A DNA stretch of 64,000 bases from Gemmobacter aquatilis. GTDB taxonomy: Bacteria; Pseudomonadota; Alphaproteobacteria; Rhodobacterales; Rhodobacteraceae. The notes beneath the pieces were generated by a model. It saw only the letters and a list, made by a program, of their open reading frames with translations, searched no databases and was not told the origin of the DNA. A program made the translations under genes and the position numbers. Every line of letters starts with the position of its first letter. Within the stretch, counting starts at the first letter, position 1. The DNA lies in the NCBI RefSeq assembly GCF_900110025.1, contig NZ_FOCE01000002.1:186001-250000 (forward strand), in the 5' to 3' direction. Below, piece after piece: positions 1 through 9,168 of this stretch.

Positions 1-575
1 AGGCGCTGCTGAAACAGGTGCGCAGCGGCTATTCCGGGCAGGGCGGCCCGCTGATGCCCATCGTCTCCACCAAGGGCAGCCCGCTCAGCCCCGACGAGGC
101 CCGCGCCAATGGCATCCTTGGCAGCCTTGACCGGATGAACCTTTACCGGCTGGCCGCCTTCAAGGCGCCTTTCGCCAACCCGATTCCTTCGGGCCGCTAC
201 CGCTTCACCTCCGGCTTCGGCGTGCGGTCAGACCCGTTCAACGGCGGCGCCCGCCGGCACGAGGGGCTGGATTTCGCCGGCTCCTACGGCACCCCCATCG
301 CCGCCACCGCCGACGGCACCGTTGTCACCGCAGGCTGGAAGAACGGTTATGGCCGCGCCATCGAGGTGCGCCACGACTTCGGCCTCACCACGCTTTACGG
401 ACATTTGTCTGAAATCCATGTGACCGTCGGTCAAAGGGTATCGCGCGGCGACGTGATCGGTGATATGGGCAATTCAGGCCGGTCCACCGGCACACATCTC
501 CACTATGAGGTCCATGTCGGCGGTCGCCCTGTCGATCCGATGACCTATATAAAGGCTGCGAGCAATGTTTTCTAA
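1..575 (+). CDS. M23-family (LytM-type) murein endopeptidase, C-terminal part; 5' end outside the window
   Basis: The reading frame is open to the left edge, so this is only the C-terminal part. Within the visible segment, a LytM/peptidase M23 domain contains the zinc motif HEGLD (His and Asp four residues apart, about residues 81-85 counted from the GTG at 18), a YGH, and the THLH pair near residue 160, so the Zn2+ ligands and catalytic His are all present. M23 enzymes of this kind cut peptide cross-links of periplasmic peptidoglycan. The signal or anchor sequence would lie upstream and cannot be seen. The gene overlaps the bactofilin start by 11 bp, which indicates translational coupling. 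M23/bactofilin pairs are known to set local wall shape in other bacteria; that role here is inference. Confidence 0.9.
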   Translation, partial: ALLKQVRSGYSGQGGPLMPIVSTKGSPLSPDEARANGILGSLDRMNLYRLAAFKAPFANPIPSGRYRFTSGFGVRSDPFNGGARRHEGLDFAGSYGTPIAATADGTVVTAGWKNGYGRAIEVRHDFGLTTLYGHLSEIHVTVGQRVSRGDVIGDMGNSGRSTGTHLHYEVHVGGRPVDPMTYIKAASNVF

Positions 576-1041
576 AAGCAGAATCAACGAACCCGGTCCG
601 AAGCAGGTTGAGGCTGACAAGCCGAAGACGCCCGACCTTCCGGCGACGAAGCCTGCCATGGATTTCGGCGCGCCGCTGAAAGCCAAACCCAATGCCTCCG
701 TGCTCTCCTCCGACCTCACGGTCGTCGGCAACCTGAAAACCTCCGGCGACATTCAGGTCGAAGGCACGGTGGAAGGCGACATTCGCGCCCATCTGCTGAC
801 CGTTGGCGAAACCGCCACCATCCGCGGTGAAATCGTGGCGGATGACATCGTGGTCAATGGCCGCGTCATCGGCCGCGTGCGCGGGCTGAAGGTTCGCCTC
901 ACCTCCACCGCGCGGGTCGAGGGCGACATCATCCACAAGACCATCGCCATCGAAAGCGGCGCGCATTTCGAAGGTTCGGTGCAGCGGCAGGACGATCCGC
1001 TGAACGGCGTGAAGGCCATCGCCCCGCCGCAAGCGGAATAA
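565..1041 (+). CDS. Bactofilin (polymer-forming cytoskeletal protein)
   Basis: A 158-residue protein with a disordered, Pro/Lys-rich N-terminus (about residues 1-45) followed by a repetitive right-handed beta-helix core (about 48-145) with the typical alternation seen in VVGNLKTSGDIQVEGTVEGDI and further rungs. Bactofilins (DUF583) self-assemble without nucleotides into filaments at the membrane and recruit wall enzymes. The start ATG lies inside the last codons of the M23 peptidase gene, so the two are coupled. A strong hairpin follows the stop. Length and domain arrangement are normal for the family. Confidence 0.92.
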   Translation: MFSKSRINEPGPKQVEADKPKTPDLPATKPAMDFGAPLKAKPNASVLSSDLTVVGNLKTSGDIQVEGTVEGDIRAHLLTVGETATIRGEIVADDIVVNGRVIGRVRGLKVRLTSTARVEGDIIHKTIAIESGAHFEGSVQRQDDPLNGVKAIAPPQAE

Positions 1042-1065
1042 GCAACCCGCACCCTACGGCAAACA

Positions 1066-1085
1066 GGGGCGCCTTCGGGCGCCCC
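1066..1085 (+). terminator. Hairpin terminator after bactofilin
   Basis: A perfect 8-bp stem (GGGGCGCC / GGCGCCCC) with a TTCG tetraloop is followed by a short T-rich stretch. It lies 25 bp after the bactofilin stop, between two convergent genes, so it may act on both. Confidence 0.7.
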
Positions 1086-1110
1086 TTCGCGTTTCAGGCC
1101 CCTGCGTGTT

Positions 1111-1884
1111 TCACGACAGCGCGCGCCGATACAGATGCCATGTCGCATGGCCCAGCACCGGCAGCACCACCAGCAGCCCCAGAAACCCCGGCAACATCGC
1201 CAGAAACAAGCTGGCGCCGACAAACGCGCCCCAGGCCAGCATCACCAGCGGATTGGCCTGCACCAGCGCGAAACTCGTCAGCATCGCGGTCACGAAATCC
1301 ACCTCGCGCTCCAGCAGCAGGGGCAGGCTGACCACGGTCAGCGCATATAGCAGCGTGGCGAACACCGCCCCCACGCCGCTGCCGATCAGCAGCATCAGCA
1401 AGCCCTGCCCGGTCAGGAACACCTCGAACGAGCTGGAGATATTGGTCAGCGTCGAAGTGCCCAGAAACAGCGCAAAGATCATATGCGCCAGAAAGTTCCA
1501 GAACAGGAAGAACACCACGATCACCGCCGCCATCGACGGGATCTGCCGGTCCTTCTGCCGAAAGATCACCCCGGCGATGCCGCCCCATTGCAGCGCCTCA
1601 CCCGCCTGCAAGCGCCGCGAAATCTCGTAAAAGCCGCAGGCGATGAACGGGCCAAGGATCGGAAACCCGGCGCTGGCGGGCAGCGTCCACCACAATTGCC
1701 CCTTGGCGGTCACCGCCCACAGGATCAGCCAGCCGCCCAGCACATAGACCGCCGAAAACGCCAGCCCATACAGTGGCGCGGCGCCAAAGTCGCGCAGCCC
1801 CGCCCGCAGGCTCGCCGCCAGATCGGCAAAGCCGACCTCGTTGATTTCCGGCACATCCGGCGGCCCGGTCTCGGTCTGCGGCAT
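1111..1884 (-). CDS. DUF2189 integral membrane protein
   Basis: A 257-residue protein with about six hydrophobic segments and the features of the DUF2189 family: an N-terminal cytoplasmic stretch, a GP-x-x-A-x-G-x-YEISRR-type motif after the second segment, then paired helices. The function of the family is unknown. It is transcribed towards bactofilin and lies downstream of prfB, separated by 144 bp that contains a likely prfB terminator. Nothing in the sequence shows a substrate. Confidence 0.8.
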   Translation of the reverse strand: MPQTETGPPDVPEINEVGFADLAASLRAGLRDFGAAPLYGLAFSAVYVLGGWLILWAVTAKGQLWWTLPASAGFPILGPFIACGFYEISRRLQAGEALQWGGIAGVIFRQKDRQIPSMAAVIVVFFLFWNFLAHMIFALFLGTSTLTNISSSFEVFLTGQGLLMLLIGSGVGAVFATLLYALTVVSLPLLLEREVDFVTAMLTSFALVQANPLVMLAWGAFVGASLFLAMLPGFLGLLVVLPVLGHATWHLYRRALS

Positions 1885-1924
1885 CTTGTCCTCCCTCTTT
1901 CGCCGCAGCTTAGGCGAGAGGGAA

Positions 1925-1956
1925 AGGCGCGGAAAAGATGTATCTTTCCCGCGCCT
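1925..1956 (-). terminator. Probable prfB terminator hairpin
   Basis: A long inverted repeat (arms of about 13 bp beginning GGCGCGG, one mismatch) followed on the minus strand by a TTTCCC stretch. It lies about 75 bp after the prfB stop, in the gap before the DUF2189 gene. Confidence 0.5.
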
Positions 1957-2028
1957 ATGCCTTGCTCGGCGCCAGCCCCTGCGCCCGCGCGTCTGTCTTC
2001 TGGAAACCCGTCAGAATCCCAGGGCGTC

Positions 2029-3156
2029 TCAGCCCTCGGCGTTGGCCTCGGCGCGCGATTTGCCCGCCACATCCATCGCCAGCGTCGCCGCCATGAACTT
2101 GTCCAGATCGCCGTTCAGCACCCCGTCGGTATCCGAGGTTTCCACCCCGGTCCGCAGATCCTTCACCATCTGATAGGGCTGCAACACATAGGACCGGATC
2201 TGGTTGCCCCAGCCCGCATCGCCCTTCGCCTCATGCGCCGCGTTGATCGCCGCATTCCGCTTGTCCAGCTCCATCTGATACAGCCGCGACTTCAGCGCCT
2301 TCATGGCGATGTCGCGGTTCTGGTGCTGCGATTTTTCCGAACTGGTGGTCACGATCCCGGTCGGCAAGTGGGTGATCCGCACCGCCGAGTCGGTGGTGTT
2401 GACGTGCTGCCCGCCCGCGCCAGACGAGCGATAGGTGTCGATGCGAATGTCGTTGGGCAGAACCTCGATCTCGATATTGTCGTCCACCACCGGATAGACC
2501 CAGACCGAAGAAAACGAGGTATGCCGCCGCGCCGCCGAATCATAGGGCGAAATCCGCACCAGCCGGTGCACGCCGCTTTCCGATTTCAGCCAGCCATAGG
2601 CATTCGGCCCGCTGATCTTGTAGGCCACCGATTTGATCCCGGCCTCTTCGCCCTCCGACATGGATTGCATCTCGACCTTGTAGCCCTTCTTCTCGGCCCA
2701 GCGGACATACATCCGCGCCAGCATGCTGGCCCAGTCGCAGCTTTCGGTGCCGCCCGCGCCGGCATTCACCTCAAGGAAGGTGTCATTGCCATCGGCCTCG
2801 CCGTCCAGCAGCGCCTCCAGTTCCTTCGCCCGCGCGGTTTCCACCAGCGCCTTGATCGCCGCCTCGGCCTCGGCCACGATTTCCGCGTCGCCTTCCATCT
2901 CGCCCAGCTCGATCAGCTCCAGATTGTCGCGCAACCCGCTGTCGATCAGCTTGTAGGTGCCCACGGCATCCATCAGCATCTGCCGCTCGCGCATCAGCTT
3001 CTGCGCCTTGGCCGGATCGTTCCACAGGTTCGGGTCTTCGATCATCGCGTTGAATTCTTCCAGGCGATGCGGCGCCGTCTCCCAATCCATGCGCTGCGCC
3101 AGCAGGGCCAGCGACTTGCGGATGGCTTCGGCGTGGTTCTGGGTCTCGGCGCGCAT
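2029..3156 (-). CDS. prfB: Peptide chain release factor 2
   Basis: RF2 recognises UGA and UAA stop codons and triggers peptide release. The ATG at 3156 gives 375 residues, normal for alphaproteobacterial RF2. The open frame extends 23 codons further upstream, but those residues are not RF2-like. The peptidyl-hydrolase motif GGQ is at about 248-250. The stop-recognition tripeptide position reads SPY (about 203-205) where E. coli has SPF. The C-terminus contains the expected DLRTGVET region. Unlike E. coli, no internal UGA or programmed frameshift is needed. Upstream on the same strand lies the PBP1A gene, 96 bp away. Confidence 0.97.
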   Translation of the reverse strand: MRAETQNHAEAIRKSLALLAQRMDWETAPHRLEEFNAMIEDPNLWNDPAKAQKLMRERQMLMDAVGTYKLIDSGLRDNLELIELGEMEGDAEIVAEAEAAIKALVETARAKELEALLDGEADGNDTFLEVNAGAGGTESCDWASMLARMYVRWAEKKGYKVEMQSMSEGEEAGIKSVAYKISGPNAYGWLKSESGVHRLVRISPYDSAARRHTSFSSVWVYPVVDDNIEIEVLPNDIRIDTYRSSGAGGQHVNTTDSAVRITHLPTGIVTTSSEKSQHQNRDIAMKALKSRLYQMELDKRNAAINAAHEAKGDAGWGNQIRSYVLQPYQMVKDLRTGVETSDTDGVLNGDLDKFMAATLAMDVAGKSRAEANAEG

Positions 3157-3252
3157 GAAAAGGCTCTTTCCGTCGAAGGTATGGAACTTGGCGCGGGTGA
3201 TACCCGCTTGCAGGCCGCCGGGCAAGGGACAGGCGGCCCGCTGCAGGCAGGT

Positions 3253-5799
3253 TCAGTACAGCCCGCCCGAAGACAGCGTGCCGAAATCGGCCTTCTTGGG
3301 GATGACCTTGGTCTTGCCCGTGGCCGTGGTCACCGTCGAAGAGCCGCCGCTGTCCGTTTCCCCCGCCGCGAACAGCGGCAGATTGGCGCCCATGGCAAAG
3401 CCACCATCCACCATCTGGCCGATGCCATAGCTGTCTTCCTGTCCGTCGCGGAAATATTCCGCCACCACATTGTCGCCTGTCGCATCGTCGGACAGGCGCG
3501 CGCCGCTGAACCGGTCGATCTTCACGAAATGCCCGCCCGGCGGTATGGCAAATTCACCGCCACCATATTTCTTGATCGCGGTGCGCATGAAGCTTTCGAA
3601 CACCGGCCCGCAGAGCCCGCCCCCCGACACGCTGCCCAGCGTGCGCGGATTGTCATAGCCGATGTAGCAGCCCGCCACGATATTCGAGGTGAAGCCAAGG
3701 AACCACACGTCCTTCGCGTCATTCGTCGTCCCGGTCTTGCCCGCCACCGGCACCGGCAGGTTGATCCCCCGTGCCGTGCCGCGTTTCACCACCCCCTCCA
3801 TCATCGAGGTCAGCTGATAGGCGGTGATCGGGTCCATCACCCGCTCGCGTTCCGACACGATCTGCGGCGCGGCGCCACTTGCCAGAACCGGTGCCGCGCA
3901 ATCGTCGCAGCGGCGGGTGTCATGGCGATACACGGTCTTGCCATAGCGATCCTGCACCCGGTCCACCAGCGTCGGCTCCACCCGCTCGCCGCCATTGGCG
4001 AACATCGCATAGGCCGCCACCATCTTGAACAGCGTGGTTTCCTGCGCCCCCAGCGAATTCGACAGGAAGGGCTGCATCCGGTCATAGACGCCAAAGCGTT
4101 CGGCATAGGTCGCCACCGTCTCCATCCCGATTTCCTGCGCGATCCGCACGGTCATCAGGTTGCGGCTCTGCTCGATCCCGGTGCGCAGCGGCGTCGGCCC
4201 GTAGAACTTGTTCGACGCGTTCTTGGGCCGCCACAACCCCTGCGGCGTGTCCAGCTCGATCGGCGCATCGACCACGATGGTCGCGGGGGTAAAGCCGCTG
4301 TCCAAAGCCGCCGCATAGACAAAGGGCTTGAAGCTCGACCCCGGCTGCCGCGCCGCCTGCGTGGTGCGGTTGAACACCGAATCCTGATAGGAATAGCCGC
4401 CCTGCATCGCCAGCACGCGGCCCGAAAACACATCCATCGCCATGAAGGCGCCCTGCACCTCGGGCACCTGCCGCAGCGACCAGCGCACGAAACTGTTGTC
4501 CTCGTCCGAGGTGATCGCCCGCACCAGCACCACATCGCCGACATCGACCAGATCGGCGGCCACCCGGGCCTTCTTGGCCAGCTTGCCATCCGACAGCCGC
4601 TTGCGCGCCCAGACCACGTCCTCGGCCGGGATGAAATGCCCGTCGGCATCCTCCTCCACACCCTCGATGCCGATGCGCGCGGCACTCTCGCCAAGACTCA
4701 ACACCACCGCCGGATGCCAGCCCTCGATGTCGCGCGGCACCGCCGTCTCGGCCAGCGCCTTGCGCCAGTCGGCCTCGCGGCCCAGGTGATCGGCGCTGAT
4801 GGTCTTGCGGGTGCCGCGCCAGATGCCCAAGCCCCGGTCGTATTTCTCCAGCCCCGCCCGCAGCGCCTTGGCGGCGGCGGCCTGCAATTCCGGGTCCACC
4901 GTGGCGCGGATCGCCAGACCACCCGAGAAAAATTCCTTCTCGCCGAACGAGCCGGAAAGCTGCCGGCGGATTTCATCGGTGAAATAATCGCGCGGCGGCA
5001 GCGACTGGCGGAAGGCGCCGTAATCGCCGCGCTGCACCGATTTCAACTCGGTCGCGGCTTCCGCCTCGGCGGTGGCCGCGTCGATATAGCCATTCTGCCG
5101 CATCTCGCGCAGCACATAGTTGCGGCGATCCACCGCCTCGTCATATTGCCGCACCGGATGCAGTTCGGCAGGCTTTTTCGGCAGCGCCGCCAGATAGGCC
5201 GCCTCGCCCGCCGTCAGCGCCTGCAGCGGCTTGTTGAAATAGGTCTGCGCCGCCGCCGCCACGCCATAGCTGTTGGCGCCCAGATAGATCTCGTTCAGAT
5301 AGAGTTCCAGAATCTTGTCCTTGGGCAGCGCCTGCACCAGCCGGGTGGACAGGATCAATTCCTTGATCTTGCGCTCTGCCGTGCGGTCGCCCGACAGCAG
5401 CATGTTCTTCGCCACCTGCTGCGGAATGGTCGAGGCCCCGCGCAACCGCCCGCCCCGCGCCGCATCCAGCGCGGCCGAGGCCATGCCCATCAGATCGAAC
5501 CCCTGATGGGTGTAGAAATTCTTGTCCTCGGCGCTGATGAAGGCGTGTTTCACCAGATCGGGCACATCCTCGATCGGCACGAACAACCGCCGCTCTTCGG
5601 CGAATTCGTCGATCATCCGGCCCTCGCCGTCATAGATCCGGCTGATCGTCGCAGGGGTGTAATGGGTCAGCAGCTCATAGCTCGGCAGATCGCGCGAATA
5701 CATCCAGAACACCGCGCCAATCGACAGCGCCGTGAACAGCAGCCCCAGTGTCACCAATGTGAAAATGGCCCCGAAGAAGGATCCGATGAACCTGACCAC
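3253..5799 (-). CDS. mrcA: Penicillin-binding protein 1A, bifunctional glycosyltransferase/transpeptidase
   Basis: Class A PBP that polymerises and cross-links peptidoglycan at the periplasmic face. The GTG at 5799, preceded by a GGGGGTGA ribosome site, gives 848 residues with one N-terminal membrane helix (about 5-28). An open frame upstream of it lacks PBP character. The GT51 domain has the catalytic Glu in SAEDKNFY (about residue 91) and a second conserved stretch around GASTIPQQ. An OB-like insertion follows. The transpeptidase domain has SSFK (nucleophile Ser488, Lys491), SRN, and KTGT from Lys688, so both activities look intact. It lies downstream of the amidase gene with about 110 bp between. 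Confidence 0.95.
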   Translation of the reverse strand: MVRFIGSFFGAIFTLVTLGLLFTALSIGAVFWMYSRDLPSYELLTHYTPATISRIYDGEGRMIDEFAEERRLFVPIEDVPDLVKHAFISAEDKNFYTHQGFDLMGMASAALDAARGGRLRGASTIPQQVAKNMLLSGDRTAERKIKELILSTRLVQALPKDKILELYLNEIYLGANSYGVAAAAQTYFNKPLQALTAGEAAYLAALPKKPAELHPVRQYDEAVDRRNYVLREMRQNGYIDAATAEAEAATELKSVQRGDYGAFRQSLPPRDYFTDEIRRQLSGSFGEKEFFSGGLAIRATVDPELQAAAAKALRAGLEKYDRGLGIWRGTRKTISADHLGREADWRKALAETAVPRDIEGWHPAVVLSLGESAARIGIEGVEEDADGHFIPAEDVVWARKRLSDGKLAKKARVAADLVDVGDVVLVRAITSDEDNSFVRWSLRQVPEVQGAFMAMDVFSGRVLAMQGGYSYQDSVFNRTTQAARQPGSSFKPFVYAAALDSGFTPATIVVDAPIELDTPQGLWRPKNASNKFYGPTPLRTGIEQSRNLMTVRIAQEIGMETVATYAERFGVYDRMQPFLSNSLGAQETTLFKMVAAYAMFANGGERVEPTLVDRVQDRYGKTVYRHDTRRCDDCAAPVLASGAAPQIVSERERVMDPITAYQLTSMMEGVVKRGTARGINLPVPVAGKTGTTNDAKDVWFLGFTSNIVAGCYIGYDNPRTLGSVSGGGLCGPVFESFMRTAIKKYGGGEFAIPPGGHFVKIDRFSGARLSDDATGDNVVAEYFRDGQEDSYGIGQMVDGGFAMGANLPLFAAGETDSGGSSTVTTATGKTKVIPKKADFGTLSSGGLY

Positions 5800-5910
5800 G
5801 CAATCACCCCCGCTCAGCCGTGCCCCCATATAGGCGCAAAGGGGCGCAAGGTCAAAACCCCGCAGCCCCCGAACCGGCGCTTTCCCGCCCCGTTCGCGCA
5901 AGCGTGACCG

Positions 5911-7104
5911 TCAGTTATGCGCCGCCCCCTGCACCGCCGCATCTTCCGCCGCCCAGACCTTGATCCCGTCGCGGATCGCCCCGGCCATTTTCGCCCGCCA
6001 CTCCGGGTCGCGCAGCCGCGCCAGATCGCGTTCCGACGACATGAACCCCAACTCGATCAGGACCGAGGGGATATCAGGCGATTTCAGCACCGAAAACCCG
6101 GCCTCCTGATGCGGGTGGCGGTGCATCTTCAGCTTGGCCGCCTTGATCGCCGCCTCCAGCGCGGTCGCCAGCCGCGCCACGCGCGGCGCGGTTTCGGTGC
6201 GCGCCATGTCCATCAACACCTTGGCCACGGTATCATCCTGTTCGGTCAGATCGACCCCCGCCAGCAGATCGGCCCGGTCATGCCGTTCGGCCAGCGTTTC
6301 CGCCGCCACGTCAGACGCCGCGTCCGACAGGGTGTACAGCGTGGCGCCCACCGCCTCGCCCTCGGCCAGCGCATCGGCGTGCAGCGACAGAAACACCTGC
6401 GCCCCCGCCGCCCGCGCAATCGAGATGCGGGTTTCCAGCGGCACGAACACATCCTCCTCGCGCGTCAGCACCACCACAAAACCGCCATCGCGCAGCAGTT
6501 CTTCCTTCAACTCGCGCGCAAAGCCCAACACCAGATCGGCCTCGTTGCCACCCTCGCGCTCGGCGCCCGGATCAATCCCGCCATGGCCCGGGTCCAGCAC
6601 CACCACCAGCGGCCCCTCGCCCTGTTTCACCGGCTTGGGCACATCCGCCGCCGCCGGCAAGGCCCAGCCCGCAGGCTCCGGCGCCGCCGCCTTCTCGGCA
6701 AACTCCGCCGCCGTGGCGGGGCGCAGCGTCACCTCCACCGCCGCAGCGCCCTCGGTCACCATGCCCGCGCGGGCCACCACCATCGGCCCCGGCAACACCG
6801 CCACCAGCCGCGACCAGCCGGGGCGGAACACGCCCGCGCGCAGTTCCACATTGCCCTGACGCGGCACCGCATCCAGCCCCGCCCAATCCACCTCGCGGAA
6901 ATCCATCACCAGCCGGGGCGGCTGATCCAGCAGCCGCACCCGCCACGGCACCGGCTGCGTCAGCCCCAGCCGCAGGCTCAGCCCGCCGTCCTCCACCGCG
7001 ATGCGCGACACCTCCGGCTGCAACCGCGCCAGCGCCGAAAGCTCCTGCGCCACCGCGCCAAAAGCCGCCCAGATCATCACCAGCGCCAGACCCACAACCC
7101 GCAT
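5911..7104 (-). CDS. amiC: N-acetylmuramoyl-L-alanine amidase (AmiC-like, AMIN + Amidase_3)
   Basis: Zinc amidase that removes stem peptides from glycan strands in the periplasm, mainly during cell separation. The ATG at 7104 follows a GGGGGG ribosome site and gives 397 residues beginning with a clear signal peptide (cleavage near AVA/QE). An ATG four codons upstream (7116) is also possible. An N-terminal AMIN-type beta domain (about 25-130) is followed by the catalytic domain with DPGHGG, the NEADL Glu, SLHAD and LIELGFMS, which are the expected zinc-ligand and catalytic positions. It is followed by PBP1A, so envelope genes are grouped here. Confidence 0.93.
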   Translation of the reverse strand: MRVVGLALVMIWAAFGAVAQELSALARLQPEVSRIAVEDGGLSLRLGLTQPVPWRVRLLDQPPRLVMDFREVDWAGLDAVPRQGNVELRAGVFRPGWSRLVAVLPGPMVVARAGMVTEGAAAVEVTLRPATAAEFAEKAAAPEPAGWALPAAADVPKPVKQGEGPLVVVLDPGHGGIDPGAEREGGNEADLVLGFARELKEELLRDGGFVVVLTREEDVFVPLETRISIARAAGAQVFLSLHADALAEGEAVGATLYTLSDAASDVAAETLAERHDRADLLAGVDLTEQDDTVAKVLMDMARTETAPRVARLATALEAAIKAAKLKMHRHPHQEAGFSVLKSPDIPSVLIELGFMSSERDLARLRDPEWRAKMAGAIRDGIKVWAAEDAAVQGAAHN

Positions 7105-7158
7105 CACGCCCCCCATTTCACCCTGGCACAAATACTCTCGCCGAAGGCGCACATCCAA

Positions 7159-8310
7159 TCACGCCTGCGCGCGGCCCGCCATGAAGACCTGCAACCGCCG
7201 CAGCCCTTCCACGATATCCGCCGTGGACCGTGCATAGGAAAACCGCAACCTGCGCGCCCCGCGCACCGGATCGAAATCCAGCCCCGGCGTCACCGCCACC
7301 CCGGCGCCCTCCAGAATCTCCGCCGCAAAGCCCAGCGAATCCTCGGTCAGATCCGACACATCGGCATAGATGTAGAACGCCCCGTCCGGTGGCGCCAACC
7401 GGGTGAACCCGGCTTTCGGCAAACCCTCCAGCATCAGCCGCCGGTTTTCGGCGTAAACCGCCCGGTTCGCCTCCAGCTCGTCGATGCAATCCAGCGCCGC
7501 CAGCGCCGCGATCTGGCTGGCATGGGGCGGGCAGATGAACATGTTCTGCGCCAGCCGCTCGACAATGCGCACATGATCCTCCGGCACCACCATCCAGCCG
7601 ATCCGCCACCCCGTCATGCTGAAATACTTGGAGAAACTGTTGATCACATAGACATCGTCACTGATCTCCAGCGCACTCACCGCCCGGTCACCGTAATGCA
7701 GCCCGTGATAGATCTCGTCCGACACGAAGCTCACGCCCCGCTGATCGCAAAACCCGATCAGATCGGCCAACGCCTCGCGCGACAGCATGGTGCCCGACGG
7801 GTTGCCCGGGCTGGCCACGATCAGCCCGCGCATCGCCACCCCCTCCAGATCGGCGGGCACCGGCTGCAGCCGGTTCGCCTCGGAGGCCGGTATCCCCACC
7901 GGCTCCAGCGACAGGGCGCGCAGGATCTGCCGATAGCTCGGATAGCCCGGCTCCCCCAGCGCCACCCGGTCGCCCGCATCGAACAGCGCGGTGAAGGCCA
8001 GCAGAAACGCCGCCGAAGACCCCGCCGTCACCACCACCCGCTCGGGGTTCAGATCGACGCCATACCAGCGCTTGTACAGTGCCGCGATCCCGGCGCGCAG
8101 TTCCGGCAGCCCCAGCGCCACCGTATATCCCAGCGCATTGCCATCCATCGCCGCCGCCAGCGCCACCCGCGCGCCCGCTGGCGCCGGGGTGCTGGGCTGG
8201 CCCACCTCCATATGGATGATGTGCCGCCCTGCCGCCTCGGCCGCCCGGGCCGCCTCCATCACATCCATCACGATGAAGGGATCGACAATTCCGCGTCTTG
8301 AAACCTGCAT
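7159..8310 (-). CDS. PLP-dependent class I/II aminotransferase
   Basis: A 383-residue fold-type I aminotransferase. The ATG at 8310 follows AAGGGGGC; residues encoded further upstream in the open frame are not family-like. Seen: the cofactor-contact motif SPGNPSG, the SDEIYHGL segment with the Asp that contacts the pyridine nitrogen, the PLP lysine in NSFSKYFSMTGWRIGW (Lys228), and the C-terminal Arg in RLRFSYA that binds the substrate carboxylate. It resembles AspC/AatA-like enzymes of broad specificity; the actual amino donor cannot be read from sequence. It is divergent from the DsbA-like gene, with 99 bp between. Confidence 0.88.
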   Translation of the reverse strand: MQVSRRGIVDPFIVMDVMEAARAAEAAGRHIIHMEVGQPSTPAPAGARVALAAAMDGNALGYTVALGLPELRAGIAALYKRWYGVDLNPERVVVTAGSSAAFLLAFTALFDAGDRVALGEPGYPSYRQILRALSLEPVGIPASEANRLQPVPADLEGVAMRGLIVASPGNPSGTMLSREALADLIGFCDQRGVSFVSDEIYHGLHYGDRAVSALEISDDVYVINSFSKYFSMTGWRIGWMVVPEDHVRIVERLAQNMFICPPHASQIAALAALDCIDELEANRAVYAENRRLMLEGLPKAGFTRLAPPDGAFYIYADVSDLTEDSLGFAAEILEGAGVAVTPGLDFDPVRGARRLRFSYARSTADIVEGLRRLQVFMAGRAQA

Positions 8311-8409
8311 CACAGCCCCCTTAAAGTCGGCGCGACACTGGCCCGGCGGGGCGCGCGCGTCAAGGCGGGGCCCCGCTCTTGCGCGCCCGCCCCCCTGACG
8401 GAGACTTTG

Positions 8410-9162
8410 ATGCGCAAGACCCTGCTGACGACCGCCCTTCTCACCCTGCCCTTCGCCACCCCGGCGCTGGCCTTCGACCCCGCCGCGATGACCGAGGCCG
8501 AACGCGCCGCCTTCCGCACCGAAATCCGCAGCTATCTGATGGAAAACCCCGAAGTGCTGATGGAGGCGATCGGCGTGCTGGAACAACGCCAGCAGGAAAA
8601 CGCCGCGCAGGCCGATCTCGACATGCTCGCCACCAATCACGACACCATCTTCAACGATCCGGCAAGCTGGGTCGGCGGCAACCCCGAGGGCGACATCACC
8701 GTCGTCGAATTCCTCGATTACCGCTGCGGCTATTGCCGCAAATCCTATGAAGAGGTCGAGGAGCTGGTGAAATCAGACGGCAATATCCGCTTTGTCGTCA
8801 AGGAGTTCCCGATTCTCGGCGAACAATCCACCCTGTCCTCGCAATTCGCCATCGCCACCCGCATGGTCGCGGGCGACGAGGCCTATAAACGCGCCCATGA
8901 CGCGCTCATCACCCTGCGCGGCGATGCCACGCCGGACACGCTGGGCGCGCTGGCCAAAGACCTTGGCCTTGATGCCGACGCGATCCTTGCCAAGATGTCC
9001 GCGCCCGAGGTGCAGGCGATCATCGCCGCCAACCACGCGCTTGGCACCACGATGCAGATCAACGGCACGCCCAGCTTCGTGATCGACCAGACGATGGTGC
9101 GCGGCTATGTCCCGCTGGATGCGATGCGCCAGATCGTCGAAGGCCAGCGCCGCGACGGCTAA
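8410..9162 (+). CDS. DsbA-family thiol:disulfide oxidoreductase (Com1/ScsC-like), periplasmic
   Basis: A 250-residue exported protein: signal peptide of about 21 residues (ends ATPALA), a helical N-terminal segment of the ScsC type rich in Glu/Gln (about 25-70), then a thioredoxin-fold domain with the redox motif CGYC (Cys106, Cys109) and the cis-proline loop GTPSF near the C-terminus. It probably shuffles or forms disulfides in periplasmic proteins. The helical N-terminal domain may oligomerise the protein, as described for ScsC; that is inference. The start was chosen for its GGAG 8 bases upstream. The gene is convergent with the MFS gene, leaving only 6 bp. Confidence 0.9.
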   Translation: MRKTLLTTALLTLPFATPALAFDPAAMTEAERAAFRTEIRSYLMENPEVLMEAIGVLEQRQQENAAQADLDMLATNHDTIFNDPASWVGGNPEGDITVVEFLDYRCGYCRKSYEEVEELVKSDGNIRFVVKEFPILGEQSTLSSQFAIATRMVAGDEAYKRAHDALITLRGDATPDTLGALAKDLGLDADAILAKMSAPEVQAIIAANHALGTTMQINGTPSFVIDQTMVRGYVPLDAMRQIVEGQRRDG

Positions 9163-9168
9163 GCGGCC

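Noticed and set aside
1483-5907. A very long open frame on the plus strand opposite prfB and PBP1A
   Set aside because: High GC leaves antisense frames free of stops; the translation is His/Arg/Gln-rich without domains, while the minus strand carries complete conserved proteins.
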